This document shows, piece by piece, positions 5,238 through 5,779 of a stretch of DNA of 5,779 bases. The stretch spans positions 1-5,779 of the forward strand of contig JALOPC010000115.1 in assembly GCA_025454095.1 (NCBI GenBank). The letters run 5' to 3'. How positions within the stretch are numbered: the stretch's first letter is position 1; every line of letters begins with the position of its first letter. The notes beneath the pieces are model-generated. The model saw only the letters and a program-made list of their open reading frames with translations. It did no database searches and was not told where the DNA came from. This DNA comes from Syntrophales bacterium (GTDB lineage: Bacteria; Desulfobacterota; Syntrophia; Syntrophales; UBA2192). A program made the translations under genes and the position numbers.

Positions 5238-5779
5238 ATGAAAACATTACGTTTGACAAGCATGTTATTGGTCCTTGCGTTCGCCGCGTTCACCCTCATG
5301 AGCCCGAATCCTGCTCGAGCAGCGTCTGCGGCAGAAATCAACCGTGACGCCAATAAGGCCCTGGAGCAACTGTACAAAAAATCAGGTTCAGCCAAGGCAC
5401 TGGGTGAAAAGGCAAAGGCCGTCCTCGTGTTTCCGAGTATTACCAAGGGTGGCTTCATGGTGGGGGGGCAGTACGGGGAAGGCGCCCTCATGAAGGAGGG
5501 AAAGACCACAGCCTATTACAACACGGTGTCAGCCTCGTACGGCCTGCAGGCCGGTGTCCAGAAATACGGGTATGTGTTGTTTTTCATGACAGACTCTGCA
5601 TGGGAATATCTCGACAGAAGCGATGGCTGGGAACTGGGTACGGGCCCAAGCATTGTCATTGTAGATGAAGGAAAAGCCGGTGGCCTATCAACCACCACAG
5701 CGAGAGCGGATGTTTACGCCTTCATGTTTGACCAGAAAGGGCTCATGGGTGGTCTTGGCCTGCAGGGCACGAAAATCAC
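5238..5779 (+). CDS. Exported SYLF/Ysc84-domain lipid-binding protein (3' end outside window)
   Basis: Member of the SYLF (Ysc84-like, DUF500) family, associated in eukaryotes with phosphoinositide and membrane binding and in bacteria with exported envelope proteins of unclear role. The ATG at 5238 has GAGAGGA at 5224-5230, 7 bases upstream. The signal peptide runs MKTLRLTSMLLVLAFAAFTL with cleavage after ARA (residue 28). The domain follows: INRDANKALEQLYKKSG at about 34-50, AKAVLVFPSITKGGFMVGGQ at 59-78, then YGEGALM, YYNTVSASYGLQAGVQ, a GTGPSIVIVDEG segment, and ADVYAFMFDQKGLMGGLGLQG near the end. There are 180 complete codons; the frame is open at the right edge and only about ten residues should be missing. 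It lies 24 bp after the exported helical protein gene and probably shares its transcript. The family assignment is confident; the cellular role is not. Confidence 0.93.
   Translation, partial: MKTLRLTSMLLVLAFAAFTLMSPNPARAASAAEINRDANKALEQLYKKSGSAKALGEKAKAVLVFPSITKGGFMVGGQYGEGALMKEGKTTAYYNTVSASYGLQAGVQKYGYVLFFMTDSAWEYLDRSDGWELGTGPSIVIVDEGKAGGLSTTTARADVYAFMFDQKGLMGGLGLQGTKI

Noticed and set aside
5462..5468. G7 run in the SYLF gene as a second frameshift site
   Set aside because: The frame continues correctly through it (GGFMVGGQYGEGALM), so no indel is indicated.

Overview
The window is a run of plus-strand genes from a Gram-negative bacterium. Three proteins carry Sec-type signal peptides and one is a FadL-type outer-membrane barrel, so the cell has an outer membrane. 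The central genes are G+C-rich and the last two genes are visibly less so. The gene content and a long palindromic intergenic element would fit a soil, sediment or groundwater lineage such as Nitrospirota, Methylomirabilota or Desulfobacterota. That placement is an inference; no marker gene is present to fix the taxon.

Layout: (1) 2-1183, the 3' part of a GH63/MGH1-like glucosidase that enters from the left edge. (2) 1180-1245, a tiny ORF joined by ATGA overlaps to the genes on both sides; its second half is a diverged copy of the start of the next gene. (3) 1242-2292, a zinc-dependent glucose 1-dehydrogenase-like MDR enzyme whose frame is broken by one extra C in a C8 run. (4) 2293-2516, an intergenic region mostly filled by a 127-bp imperfect palindrome. 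(5) 2520-3155, a KynB-like cyclase-family metallohydrolase. (6) 3216-4568, a FadL/OmpP1/TodX-family outer-membrane transporter. (7) 4569-4718, a leader region with a hairpin that would cover the ribosome site of a 13-codon Lys/Arg-rich ORF, followed by a purine-rich A-rich stretch. (8) 4719-5213, an exported helical protein of unknown function. (9) 5238-window end, an exported SYLF/Ysc84-domain protein that lacks only its last residues.

How the genes may work together: the glucosidase and glucose dehydrogenase form a plausible pair (release glucose from an alpha-glucoside, then oxidise it to gluconolactone). The KynB-like enzyme and FadL-like porin are 60 bp apart and may be co-transcribed, but their substrates cannot be read from the sequence. 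The last two genes are 24 bp apart and look like an envelope operon. No tRNA, rRNA, CRISPR array, transposase or convincing Rho-independent terminator was seen. The main points of interest are the C8 frameshift, the duplicated gene start, the palindromic element, and the hairpin plus leader ORF ahead of the envelope pair.
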